Source: CAYUCY01 sp964443525
GTDB taxonomy: Bacteria; Pseudomonadota; Alphaproteobacteria; Caedimonadales; Caedimonadaceae
Direction: 5' to 3'
Assembly: GCA_964443525.1 (NCBI GenBank)
Contig: CAYUCY010000023.1
Span: forward strand, 1-21,260
Length of the DNA stretch: 21,260 nt
Position 1 is the first letter of the stretch. The number at the start of each line of letters is the position of its first letter. The translations under genes and the position numbers were made by a program. Shown one piece after another: positions 13,823 through 21,260 of the stretch. The notes below the pieces were generated by a model, which saw nothing but the letters and a program-made list of their open reading frames with translations, did not search any database and was not told where the DNA came from.

Positions 13823-16594
13823 ATGACAAAACCTCTTAAGCATCTTTACCTTGTAGACGGGTCGGGCTTTATCTTCAGGGCATTCCATGCTCTTCCTCCG
13901 TTGACGCGGCCCGACGGTACGCCTGTCAACGCCGTCTACGGCTTCACAAATATGTTGATGAAATTGCTCCTTGAGACCGATGTAGACCACTTAGCCGTTG
14001 TTTTTGATTCGGCTCGACGCAATTACCGCCATGACATCTATCCCGCCTACAAAGCCAACAGACCCGAGCCGCCAGAGGAGCTCATTCCTCAATTCGGTCT
14101 TATTCGAGAGGCGTGTTATGCCTTTAACGTTCCCTCGGTGGAGCTTGAAGGGTATGAAGCCGATGACCTGATTGCCACTTATACCAGGCTTGCGGGAGAG
14201 AAGTGCGCGCGCGTCACGATCGTCTCCTCCGACAAAGATTTGATGCAGTTGGTAAGGGGAGGGGTTGATATGCTTGAGCCCCTTAAAAATAAGCCCATCG
14301 GACCTGAAGAGGTCTTGGAAAAATTCGGGGTCACACCTGATAAGGTAAGAGATGTCCAATCGTTGGCAGGGGACAGCACGGATAACGTGCCCGGTGTGCC
14401 CGGCATCGGGATTAAAACTGCTGCTGAGCTCATTACTCAATACGGAAGCCTTGAAGGGCTTCTCTCCAACCTCAAAGACATTAAGCAGCCGAAACGGCGG
14501 GAAAAACTTGAAGAAAATATGGAAAACGCAAGGGTTTCTTACAAGCTTGTCGGCCTCGAAGATCACGCGCCCGTTCAAGTCACCTTAGATGATTTTGAGC
14601 GCAAAACGCCTGACGGTGCAAGACTCAAAGCTTTCTTGGAAAAGCAAGCTTTCAGGGCCATTCTTTCTCGCCTTGACAAGCTTGAAAATTTAGACGGCTT
14701 CACTGGTAATGGGGATAGAACACCTCCTCCATCCTTAGAAGAAAAAACGAGCTATACACTCGTTCAAACCTTAGATGATCTTAAAAAGTGGATTGACGAG
14801 ATTCGCTTTCGGGGTATTGTCGCCGTTGATACGGAGACGACTTCCCTCGACGCCATGCGGGCCGAGATCGTAGGTGTTTCCCTTTGCCTTGAACCGTTTA
14901 AAGCGTGTTACATCCCGCTGGCTCATAAAAGCATCGAAGGAAAGGACCTTTTTGGAGAACCCGTCACCTCCCTCTCTCACCTTAAGCAAATTCCCCTTAA
15001 AGGAGCACTCGCCCTCTTGAAGGAGGTTTTGGAAGACCCTTCCATCCTCAAAATCGGCCAAAATATTAAATATGATCTTCACATCTTTGAAAATGAGGGA
15101 ATCAAGCTTGTCTCTTACGATGATACCATGGTTATGTCCTATGACCTTGACGGCAGTAAAAATGGACATGGCATGGATGAATTGGCTGACCTTCATCTCG
15201 GCCATACGACCATCAAATATCAGGATGTAGCCGGATCCGGAAAGACTCAAAAAAGCTTTGCAGAAGTGTCTCTCGAGCACGCCCGAGATTATGCGGCCGA
15301 AGACGCAGATATCACATTTCGTCTTCACAGGATTTTTAAAAGCAGATTGCTCCGTGAAAAGCAAATGACCATCTATGAAGCCCTGGATCGGCCGATGGTC
15401 GGTGTTCTTCAAAGGATGGAACGGGAGGGGGTTCTTGTAGACGTTCAAAAACTTAAGGATCTCAGTCGCGACTTTGAAAAACGTTTGAAGGTCATCGAAG
15501 AAGACGTCTTCAGGCTTGTGGGTCACGATTTTAATATTGGATCCCCCAAACAATTAGGTCAGGTTCTCTTTGAGGAAATGGGCTTTGAGGGTGCTAAAAA
15601 AAGTCCGAAGACAGGGGACTATGTCACGAGCGCAGATATCTTAGAGGACTTGGCATCTCAAGGTCATGTTTTGCCTCAACGAGTTTTGGATTGGCGAGCT
15701 CTTGCAAAGCTGAAGAGTACTTACACAGATACCCTTGCAGCCCAAATTGATCCCAAAACAGGACGTGTTCATACGGACTACGGCATGACCTTAACTTCGA
15801 CAGGTAGGCTCAACTCCAGCAACCCGAATCTTCAAAATATTCCGATTCGAACTGAAGAAGGGAGAAAGATTCGAGAAGCCTTCATTGCAAAGCCGGATCA
15901 CATGTTGCTTTCTCTCGATTACTCCCAAATCGAGCTTAGGCTCTTTGCGCACATGGCGAAGATCGAGACTCTGAAACAGGCCTTTCGGGAGGGGAAAGAC
16001 ATCCACAAGGCGACGGCTTCCGAAGTGTTCGGTATTTCGCTTGACAAAGTGGATCCCGAGCATAGAAGGCGTGCCAAGGCTATTAATTTCGGTATTATCT
16101 ACGGCATCAGCCCCTTCGGCCTTGCGCGCCAGCTTAAAATCGATAAGACGACAGCCGGGGAATATATCAATCTCTATTATCAACGCTATCCAGGGATTCG
16201 GCCTTTCATGGAGGAGATGAAATCAAAAGCCCGCAAGCAAGGGCTTGTGGAGACTTTGTTTGGCAGGCGAATTTATATCTCAGACATCAATGATAAAAAT
16301 CCGGCAAAGCGCGGCTTTGCGGAAAGACAGGCTATCAACGCTCCTCTCCAGGGAACGAGTGCTGACATTATCAAACGTGCTATGGTACAGGTAGAGCCCT
16401 GTTTAAAGGCTGAAAATTTGGGCGCGAAAATGCTTCTCCAGGTTCATGACGAACTCGTGTTCGAGGTTCCAGAAAGGGAAGTTGAAAGGACCGTGCAAGC
16501 TCTTAAGCCTCTTATGGAGAGGGCGATTCGCCTGGACATTCCTCTTATCGTCGACGCGGGTTTCGGAAAAAATTGGTCCGATACGGGTAAGTAA
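13823..16594 (+). CDS. polA: DNA polymerase I
   Basis: Repair and Okazaki-fragment polymerase that removes RNA primers. Three domains are present. The 5'-3' exonuclease (1 to about 285) has LYLVDGSGFIFRAFHALPPL, GYEADDLIA and SLAGDSTDNVPGVPGIG. The 3'-5' proofreading exonuclease (about 310-510) has all motifs intact: VDTET (Asp336, Glu338), IGQNIKYDLH and YAAEDAD. The polymerase domain has motif A LSLDYSQIELRL, motif B RRRAKAINFGIIYG and motif C LQVHDELVFEV. Many alphaproteobacterial parasites have lost the proofreading residues; here they are retained. The length of 923 is typical. The ATG at 13823 follows GGGGACC-type purines. Upstream are about 130 bases holding a TATACT (13723-13728) without a good -35. 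Confidence 0.98.
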   Translation: MTKPLKHLYLVDGSGFIFRAFHALPPLTRPDGTPVNAVYGFTNMLMKLLLETDVDHLAVVFDSARRNYRHDIYPAYKANRPEPPEELIPQFGLIREACYAFNVPSVELEGYEADDLIATYTRLAGEKCARVTIVSSDKDLMQLVRGGVDMLEPLKNKPIGPEEVLEKFGVTPDKVRDVQSLAGDSTDNVPGVPGIGIKTAAELITQYGSLEGLLSNLKDIKQPKRREKLEENMENARVSYKLVGLEDHAPVQVTLDDFERKTPDGARLKAFLEKQAFRAILSRLDKLENLDGFTGNGDRTPPPSLEEKTSYTLVQTLDDLKKWIDEIRFRGIVAVDTETTSLDAMRAEIVGVSLCLEPFKACYIPLAHKSIEGKDLFGEPVTSLSHLKQIPLKGALALLKEVLEDPSILKIGQNIKYDLHIFENEGIKLVSYDDTMVMSYDLDGSKNGHGMDELADLHLGHTTIKYQDVAGSGKTQKSFAEVSLEHARDYAAEDADITFRLHRIFKSRLLREKQMTIYEALDRPMVGVLQRMEREGVLVDVQKLKDLSRDFEKRLKVIEEDVFRLVGHDFNIGSPKQLGQVLFEEMGFEGAKKSPKTGDYVTSADILEDLASQGHVLPQRVLDWRALAKLKSTYTDTLAAQIDPKTGRVHTDYGMTLTSTGRLNSSNPNLQNIPIRTEEGRKIREAFIAKPDHMLLSLDYSQIELRLFAHMAKIETLKQAFREGKDIHKATASEVFGISLDKVDPEHRRRAKAINFGIIYGISPFGLARQLKIDKTTAGEYINLYYQRYPGIRPFMEEMKSKARKQGLVETLFGRRIYISDINDKNPAKRGFAERQAINAPLQGTSADIIKRAMVQVEPCLKAENLGAKMLLQVHDELVFEVPEREVERTVQALKPLMERAIRLDIPLIVDAGFGKNWSDTGK

Positions 16595-16681
16595 ACAGAA
16601 ACTCGAGATGTCAAAACCCCTCTTTTTTGCCTGAACAATCTCGCCTATAAAGAAAGATGCTAAACTAAAGGAAATCCATTA

Positions 16682-17356
16682 ATGAGCCATTCTTGTCCCA
16701 ATCTTGATTCGATTTTGCAAGGATACCGATCTTTTCGCGAGAAGGTTGAAAAAAACGAACTTCCTCATTTGACTGATCTGGCAACGGCTCAATCGCCTAA
16801 AATCATGGTCATAACCTGTTGCGACAGCCGGATTGAGCTTGGAACCTTGTTTGGAGTCCAACCCGGTGAGATTTTTGTAGTACGCAATGTAGCAAACGTC
16901 GTGCCCCATCAAGAAAGAGATACTTCTTCACATGGAGTCAGCGCCGCTCTTGAGTTTGCCGTTAAGTTCTTGAAAGTCGAACATATTATCGTTCTAGGTC
17001 ACTCTAACTGCGGCGGGATTAGGGCTCTTTGTAAACAAGATCAGAAAACCGAATACATTCATAGGTGGGTTCACCATATTCATGAAGCCTACGAACGGCT
17101 TATCTCCTCGGGAGAAATCTGGAAAGAGGAGGGCAGACTCCTCAGTGAGCTTGAGCAGGAAAACGTTGCCTTGGGAATTGAGAGACTCATGGAATTCGAT
17201 TGGATTCGAGAAGCTATTACCCAAGGTTCTCTTCAGCTTCACGGCTGGTATTATGAGATGAATACACTCTCCCTTAAGAAAATTCGTTCCTCTCAAAATG
17301 CAGAAAATGTATTCTTTGAGGCAGAGGAGCCGCAAAAGAATAAACAATTTTCTTAA
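16682..17356 (+). CDS. Beta-class carbonic anhydrase
   Basis: Zinc enzyme interconverting CO2 and bicarbonate, supplying bicarbonate for carboxylations. The zinc-site residues are CCDSR (Cys46, Asp48 and Arg50 of the CxDxR motif) and HSNCGG (His107, Cys110). EIFVVRNVANVVP (63-75) and TSSHGVSAALEFAVKFLKVEHI are the usual blocks between them. The length of 224 is typical of the plant-type bacterial beta class. Start ATG 16682 follows AAAGGA at about nine bases. It lies 87 bases after polA with no strong terminator between, so read-through is possible. Confidence 0.94.
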   Translation: MSHSCPNLDSILQGYRSFREKVEKNELPHLTDLATAQSPKIMVITCCDSRIELGTLFGVQPGEIFVVRNVANVVPHQERDTSSHGVSAALEFAVKFLKVEHIIVLGHSNCGGIRALCKQDQKTEYIHRWVHHIHEAYERLISSGEIWKEEGRLLSELEQENVALGIERLMEFDWIREAITQGSLQLHGWYYEMNTLSLKKIRSSQNAENVFFEAEEPQKNKQFS

Positions 17357-17400
17357 TCTTTTAGAAATATTTCTTCGTTAAACTGTAGCTATAATAATCG

Positions 17401-17407
17401 GGAGGAG
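17401..17407 (+). promoter_or_regulatory. Strong ribosome binding site of the patatin gene
   Basis: GGAGGAG lies three bases before ATG 17411, one of the strongest Shine-Dalgarno matches in the window. A TATAAT at 17390-17395 just upstream could be a -10 box but no good -35 is seen at the right distance. Confidence 0.5.
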
Positions 17408-17410
17408 AAA

Positions 17411-18499
17411 ATGGCTATCAAGAAGGCTAACCCTACGAACCTCAAAAAAACACCGGGATCCGATAAAAGCAAAGGCGGATCGAAGAAGGATGTGAAAAGA
17501 GTCAACCTGGCCTTGCAGGGAGGCGGCTCTCACGGGGCGTATACTTGGGGTGTTTTGGACGCATTGCTTGCTGATGAAAGATTCACTGTTGAAGGGGTCT
17601 GTGGAACCAGCGCAGGAGGAATGAACGCAACTGCCGTTGCTATGGGCCTGATTAAAGGCGGTAATCAGGGTGCACGCGATCTTTTGCGGGCTTTTTGGAC
17701 GAAGTTGGGGGAAAGCGGAAAGAGTAGTCTCCTGAAGCCCAACCCCATTAAAAAAATGGTTAAAAACTTTGATATTTCGGATGAACCTGTCTATCTGATG
17801 ATGCAAAATATGATGGGAATTCTCTCTCCTTATCAGTTCAATCCGACGAATAAACATCCGCTTGAACCTATCATTGAGGATCTTTTTGATTTTAAGGCTT
17901 TAAGAAAATCAAAGGACGTAAAGCTCTTTTTATGCGCAACTCACGTGGCGTCTGGAAAATTAAAAGTCTTTATGGGAGAAGAGCTTGAAAAAGAAGCACT
18001 GCTTGCGAGTGCTTGCGTCCCAACTCTTTTTCAAGCCAGAGAAGTCAACGGCGAGTTTTATTGGGACGGCGGCTTTATCGGCAATCCTGCTTTGTACCCG
18101 TTAATCTATAACTGTGAATCGCCTGATATTTTAACGATCCAGATTCGTCGTGTCCATGATCCCAAGATCCCGACTACGGTCCATGATATTTCGAACCGGT
18201 TAGGCGAAATTACTCAAAACTCCTGCTTAGTCAGAGAGATGCGAGCAATTAAGTTCATCACCGACCTGATTGATCAAGGGATTATTCCACCTGGGAAACT
18301 CAAGAGACTCTACATGCACATGATCCGAGATGACGGTTTCTTCGGATCCATTGATCGCGCCAGCGGCTTCTGTGCAGATCCTGAATTCCTGGATTTTCTT
18401 TTCAGGGGGGGACATGCAATGGGCAAGAAGTGGATTGCCGAAAACTTCGATTCATTGGGCAAGAAAACGACCGCTCAAATCGAGCACGACTTTATCTAA
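17411..18499 (+). CDS. Patatin-like phospholipase
   Basis: Predicted lipid acyl hydrolase with a Ser-Asp catalytic dyad. The oxyanion motif GGGSHG is at 37-42, the nucleophile motif GTSAG holds Ser67, and DGG holds the dyad Asp219 in FYWDGGFIGNP; all are intact. The first 30 residues are rich in Lys, Ser and Gly without a hydrophobic stretch, so there is no Sec signal peptide. If secreted it would need another route, such as type IV or type I secretion. Patatins of Rickettsia (Pat1, Pat2) are phospholipases A2 that reach the host cytosol, so a host-directed role is possible; an intracellular membrane-lipid role is the alternative. It has a very strong ribosome site and converges on lon with a shared hairpin after the stop. 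Confidence 0.88.
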   Translation: MAIKKANPTNLKKTPGSDKSKGGSKKDVKRVNLALQGGGSHGAYTWGVLDALLADERFTVEGVCGTSAGGMNATAVAMGLIKGGNQGARDLLRAFWTKLGESGKSSLLKPNPIKKMVKNFDISDEPVYLMMQNMMGILSPYQFNPTNKHPLEPIIEDLFDFKALRKSKDVKLFLCATHVASGKLKVFMGEELEKEALLASACVPTLFQAREVNGEFYWDGGFIGNPALYPLIYNCESPDILTIQIRRVHDPKIPTTVHDISNRLGEITQNSCLVREMRAIKFITDLIDQGIIPPGKLKRLYMHMIRDDGFFGSIDRASGFCADPEFLDFLFRGGHAMGKKWIAENFDSLGKKTTAQIEHDFI

Positions 18500-18532
18500 A
18501 AAGAAGAGGGGGGCAGTATGAAAACTGCCCCC
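18499..18532 (-). terminator. Hairpin terminator between converging patatin and lon genes
   Basis: Nine-bp stem GGGGGCAGT/ACTGCCCCC (18509-18517 and 18524-18532) with loop ATGAAA. On the minus strand a CTCTTCTTTTTA run follows, the pattern for ending lon transcripts, and this T run overlaps the patatin stop codon. On the plus strand no T run follows, so it is a weaker terminator for patatin. Confidence 0.8.
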
Positions 18533-18562
18533 GTTCATACCTCAAGTCTCTGAAAAAAAATC

Positions 18563-20278
18563 TTAAGCTTTTTCTATTTCTTTTGAAAAAGCGTGCTTGA
18601 CGATTTCATCAAAGCTTTTAATGGGAATGATGGTTAGAGACCTCTTAACTTCCTCCGGTACATCTTTCAAATCCTCGATGTTCTCGTAAGGAACAAGCGC
18701 GGTTTTAACGCCCGCCCTGACTGCAGCCGTCAACTTTTCACGAAGGCCGCCGATGGCTGTGATTTGCCCTCTCAGAGTCATCTCTCCCGTCATCGCGACG
18801 TTATGCTTTACGGGGGTATTCGTCAAAACGGAGAGGAGACAGGTTGTAATCGCCCCGCCCGCAGATGGACCGTCTTTCGGCACAGCACCTTCGGCTGCGT
18901 GAAGGTGGATATCCACTTTTTTTATCTCTTCGGGATTGAGGCCGTAACGCTCCGCATTGGCAAGAATGTAAGATTGAGCAACCTTAATTGACTCTTGCAT
19001 AACTTTGCCGAGGGAACCCGTCATCTTGACTTTACCTTTACCTTTCACTTTTACGGCTTCGAGTGGCATGGTGGTACCCCCCACCTGACTGTACGCTAGA
19101 CCGTTTACGTGTCCTACCACGTCATGGTCCAGGATTCTTGAATAGCGCATAATTCTTTTCCCGAGATATTTCTCAAGAACATCAGGCGTAATCGTCACTT
19201 TCTTCTTAAAGAAGGCATCACCCGCTTCTGTTAATGCTTTTCGACATAGGGCCGCCATTTGTCTTTCAAGTTGCCTGACGCCCGCTTCTGCCGTGTATTC
19301 TTGAACGACTTTCAGAAGAGCTTCGTCCGTAACAGAAAGGTCACTTGCAGAAAGACCATGTTCTTTCAATTGTTTCGGGAGAAGGTGATTTTTAGCAATC
19401 TTGAGTTTCTCGGCTTCTGTATAGGCCGGAACTTCAATCACCTCCAAGCGATCATAAAGCGCCCTATCCATAGCTCTGCCATTGGACGTTGCAATGAACA
19501 TCACTTGGGATAGGTCAAAGGGGACGCCTAAATAGTGATCCACAAATTTGCTATTTTGGACAGGGTCCAAAATCTCAAGCAAAACAGCACTTGGATCCCC
19601 CATCATTTGATCCTGAGCAAGCTTATCGATTTCGTCCAAGAGAATGATCGGATTTGCCGTTTTAGCAGACTTTAGGGCCTCTAGAATTTTCCCGGCGTGG
19701 GAGCCCATATAAAATCTTTGTGTCCCTCGCAAACTGCCTTCGCCGCGAAGACCGCCCAGAGACACCCGCACCATTTCACGGCCTGTGGCCTTTGCAATGG
19801 ACTTAACAATTGATGTTTTCCCGACACCTGGAGGTCCGTCCAAACAAATAACGGGACTTTTTGAGTTCCCCAAGCGCTTTTGAACCGCTAGGAACTCGAC
19901 AATCCTGTTTTTAACCTCTGTTAGACCGTAGTGATCCTGATCAAGAATTTCGCGAGCTTTTTTTAAGTCGACCTTCGTTTCAGAATGAGCCCCCCAAGGC
20001 AACGCTATCATGAAAATCAAATGATTTCGGATGATGTTAGCTTCAGGTGCAAAAGGATCCATTCGGAACAATTGTTCGAGTTCTTCGAGCGCTTTTGTTC
20101 TGGCTTCTTCATCCATCTTAGATTGAAGAATTTTAGATTCCAGCACTTGGAGCTCCCGTATATAGGGAGAGAGAGACGTCGGTTTATTATTATTTGACCC
20201 GTCGTTTGAATGAAGGGGGCCAGAGAAACCTAATACGGATGTCAAAATGGCAGTTGAAATTAGAAAATGTCTTTTCAT
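18563..20278 (-). CDS. Short Lon-type ATP-dependent protease with N-terminal signal-like segment
   Basis: Lon-family protease missing the usual N-terminal substrate-binding (PUA-like) domain of about 200-250 residues. From ATG 20278 (571 residues): MKRHFLISTAILTSVLG with a following GPLHS-ND has the charged start, hydrophobic core and cleavage region of a Sec signal. A polar linker and the helical segment typical of Lon before the ATPase (ELQVLESKILQSKM... to IALPWG, near 96) follow. The AAA+ module has Walker A GPPGVGKT (148-155), Walker B ILLDEID, pore loop FYMGSHAG and sensor TSNGRAMD. The protease domain has KDGPSAGGA (Ser472) and GGLREKL (Lys515), a spacing of 43 residues as in E. coli Lon (Ser679, Lys722). 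Everything catalytic is intact. The frame opens 42 bases earlier (20320), but that ATG lies inside the likely promoter; ATG 20290 is an alternative and keeps the same hydrophobic segment. Not called lon because it may be a paralogue. Confidence 0.93.
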   Translation of the reverse strand: MKRHFLISTAILTSVLGFSGPLHSNDGSNNNKPTSLSPYIRELQVLESKILQSKMDEEARTKALEELEQLFRMDPFAPEANIIRNHLIFMIALPWGAHSETKVDLKKAREILDQDHYGLTEVKNRIVEFLAVQKRLGNSKSPVICLDGPPGVGKTSIVKSIAKATGREMVRVSLGGLRGEGSLRGTQRFYMGSHAGKILEALKSAKTANPIILLDEIDKLAQDQMMGDPSAVLLEILDPVQNSKFVDHYLGVPFDLSQVMFIATSNGRAMDRALYDRLEVIEVPAYTEAEKLKIAKNHLLPKQLKEHGLSASDLSVTDEALLKVVQEYTAEAGVRQLERQMAALCRKALTEAGDAFFKKKVTITPDVLEKYLGKRIMRYSRILDHDVVGHVNGLAYSQVGGTTMPLEAVKVKGKGKVKMTGSLGKVMQESIKVAQSYILANAERYGLNPEEIKKVDIHLHAAEGAVPKDGPSAGGAITTCLLSVLTNTPVKHNVAMTGEMTLRGQITAIGGLREKLTAAVRAGVKTALVPYENIEDLKDVPEEVKRSLTIIPIKSFDEIVKHAFSKEIEKA

Positions 20279-20282
20279 ATGA

Positions 20283-20288
20283 CCTCTC
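20283..20288 (-). promoter_or_regulatory. Ribosome binding site favouring lon-like start at 20278
   Basis: GAGAGG lies four bases before ATG 20278. A second site, AGGA at 20296-20299, lies five bases before ATG 20290 but would sit at the very 5' end of the predicted transcript. Confidence 0.45.
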
Positions 20289-20305
20289 ATACTTATCCTA
20301 ATTGA

Positions 20306-20334
20306 CATATAAGTATACACATACCCAAAGTCAA
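20306..20334 (-). promoter_or_regulatory. Promoter of the short Lon gene
   Basis: On the minus strand TTGACT (20329-20334) is followed after 17 bases by TATATG (20306-20311). Transcription would begin near 20300, downstream of the most distal in-frame ATG (20318-20320), which rules that start out if the promoter is real. No HrcA- or sigma32-type heat-shock element was recognised. Confidence 0.45.
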
Positions 20335-20436
20335 GAAAATCAAATCGTTTTTCATCAGCCCTTTAGTTTAAATTCATCTCCCCTTTAAAAGTTTTTTAAT
20401 TCTTGTAAAATAAAATGAAAATAATAGAGGTCTGAG

Positions 20437-21260
20437 ATGATATCGAGTTATTTAAAAGATCAATTTACCGTTTTAAGAACATCAGAAGTTCAAGATCTTG
20501 AAAGACATGCTATTCAAGAAGGGAGTTCTGTCAAAGCGCTTATGGAACGTGCCTCGGCTGCGGTCATTGAGGAGGTCCTTGCGCATTTCAATATAAGGCC
20601 CACACTCGTTCTTTGCGGACCCGGGAATAATGGGGGAGACGCCTACGGGGTTGCGGTAAAATTGCTGGAAATCGGATGGCCGGTTGAGGTGATGACGGTT
20701 CTCCCGACAAATTTGAAAACGTCGGAAGAAGCTAAATATTTCAAAGAGAAATATAAGAAAAAGCCTCTTTCACCTGAAAGCCCTCTCGATGCTTTTGAGC
20801 TTGTCATTGATGGAATTTTCGGAACAGGTTTGAAAAAAGATCTTCCCACCGGCCTTCAAAAACTTATTCATAAAATCAATTTATTGTGTCTTCCCGTCAT
20901 CAGTGTCGACATTCCAACGGGAATAGACAGCGACACAGGTAAAGTTCGAGGTGCTTCCCTTCATGCAAAGATCACCGTTACATTTAACTATAGAAAACCG
21001 GGACATCTTCTTTATCCCGGCAAATTGTCTTGCGGAGAGGTGATCCTTAAAGACATTGGTCTCGGGAAAGCTCAAAACCCGACGATTTTTGTCAATCACC
21101 CCGAATTATGGTTTGATGATTTTCCGATCCCGGGACCTTTGGATCACAAGTATCATCGGGGACATGCTCTTCTCTTCGGCGGTGAAGAGTTCACAGGAGC
21201 AACCCAACTCGCAGCTCTTGCAGCTAGAAGGGCAGGGGCAGGCCTCGTCACCATCGCTTG
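20437..21260 (+). CDS. nnr: Bifunctional NAD(P)H-hydrate epimerase / ADP-dependent dehydratase (3' end outside window)
   Basis: Repairs damaged NADHX and NADPHX: the N-terminal epimerase (NnrE, YjeF-N) interconverts R and S forms and the C-terminal domain (NnrD) dehydrates the S form. VLRTSEVQDLERHAIQEGSS with ALMERA opens the epimerase. VLCGPGNNGGDAYGVA is its nucleotide-binding motif, VIDGIFGTGL and SVDIPTGIDSDTG are the catalytic-site blocks, and VTFNYRKPGHLLYPG ends it. HKYHRGHALLFGGEEFTGATQ and AALAARRAGAGLVTIA begin the ribokinase-like dehydratase. The frame is open at base 21260 after 274 codons; a full protein would be about 480-500 residues. Start ATG 20437 has AGAGG six bases upstream. 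It diverges from the Lon-type gene over 158 bases. Confidence 0.92.
   Translation, partial: MISSYLKDQFTVLRTSEVQDLERHAIQEGSSVKALMERASAAVIEEVLAHFNIRPTLVLCGPGNNGGDAYGVAVKLLEIGWPVEVMTVLPTNLKTSEEAKYFKEKYKKKPLSPESPLDAFELVIDGIFGTGLKKDLPTGLQKLIHKINLLCLPVISVDIPTGIDSDTGKVRGASLHAKITVTFNYRKPGHLLYPGKLSCGEVILKDIGLGKAQNPTIFVNHPELWFDDFPIPGPLDHKYHRGHALLFGGEEFTGATQLAALAARRAGAGLVTIA

Noticed and set aside
13991..14578. Long minus-strand open frame (195 codons) inside polA
   Set aside because: Lies wholly antisense to the strongly conserved 5'-exonuclease domain, has no recognisable protein character and no ribosome site; a frame shadow.
14771..15553. Minus-strand open frame of 260 codons inside polA
   Set aside because: Antisense to the proofreading domain with intact motifs on the plus strand; composition follows from the codon bias of polA.

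Overview
The window reads as chromosome of an alphaproteobacterium, most plausibly a host-associated lineage of the Holosporales/Paracaedibacter type. This is inferred from protein character, not from a search. Housekeeping genes include trmD-rplS, a three-gene pyruvate dehydrogenase cluster without lipoyl-E1beta, polA, RNase J, carbonic anhydrase and nnr. Host-interaction candidates are an OTU-type cysteine protease and a patatin phospholipase. Two toxin-antitoxin traces and a decayed membrane-protein gene suggest an accessory region at the left end. No rRNA, tRNA, CRISPR array or complete insertion sequence was seen.

Layout. 1-2219: a large protein with an N-terminal OTU-like domain, cut by the window edge. 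2220-2663: no intact gene; a GC-rich hairpin, a sequence resembling an IS6-family end, a frameshifted minus-strand remnant of a DUF2339 membrane protein, and the promoter/operator region of the next operon. 2676-3760: an Xre/MbcA-type antitoxin overlapping a RES-domain toxin. 3830-5172: divergent ElaA-type acetyltransferase and PhzF-family protein. 5224-6891: RNase J. 7106-8605: POT-family peptide transporter with its own promoter and a strong terminator. 8717-9825: trmD-rplS. 9940-13272: pdhA-pdhB-pdhC (E1alpha, E1beta, E2), with a 10-N assembly gap inside the ThDP-binding motif of E1alpha. 13276-13689: a HigB/RelE-like toxin remnant without a convincing start. 13823-16594: polA with proofreading residues intact. 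16682-17356: beta-carbonic anhydrase. 17411-18499: patatin-like phospholipase. 18563-20278 (minus): a short Lon protease. 20437-21260: start of the bifunctional NAD(P)HX repair enzyme, open at the window end.

The strongest oddity is the Lon protein. It keeps the complete AAA+ and Ser-Lys protease modules, but the N-terminal substrate-recognition (PUA-like) domain is absent and a signal-peptide-like segment sits in its place. That implies export or membrane anchoring of an ATP-dependent protease, which is biochemically puzzling. The second point of interest is the OTU-like protein: it has Cys and His motifs separated by an unusually long helical stretch and about 500 uncharacterised residues behind them, as expected of a secreted deubiquitinase effector. 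The RES toxin operon carries a clear pair of repeated palindromic operators around its promoter.
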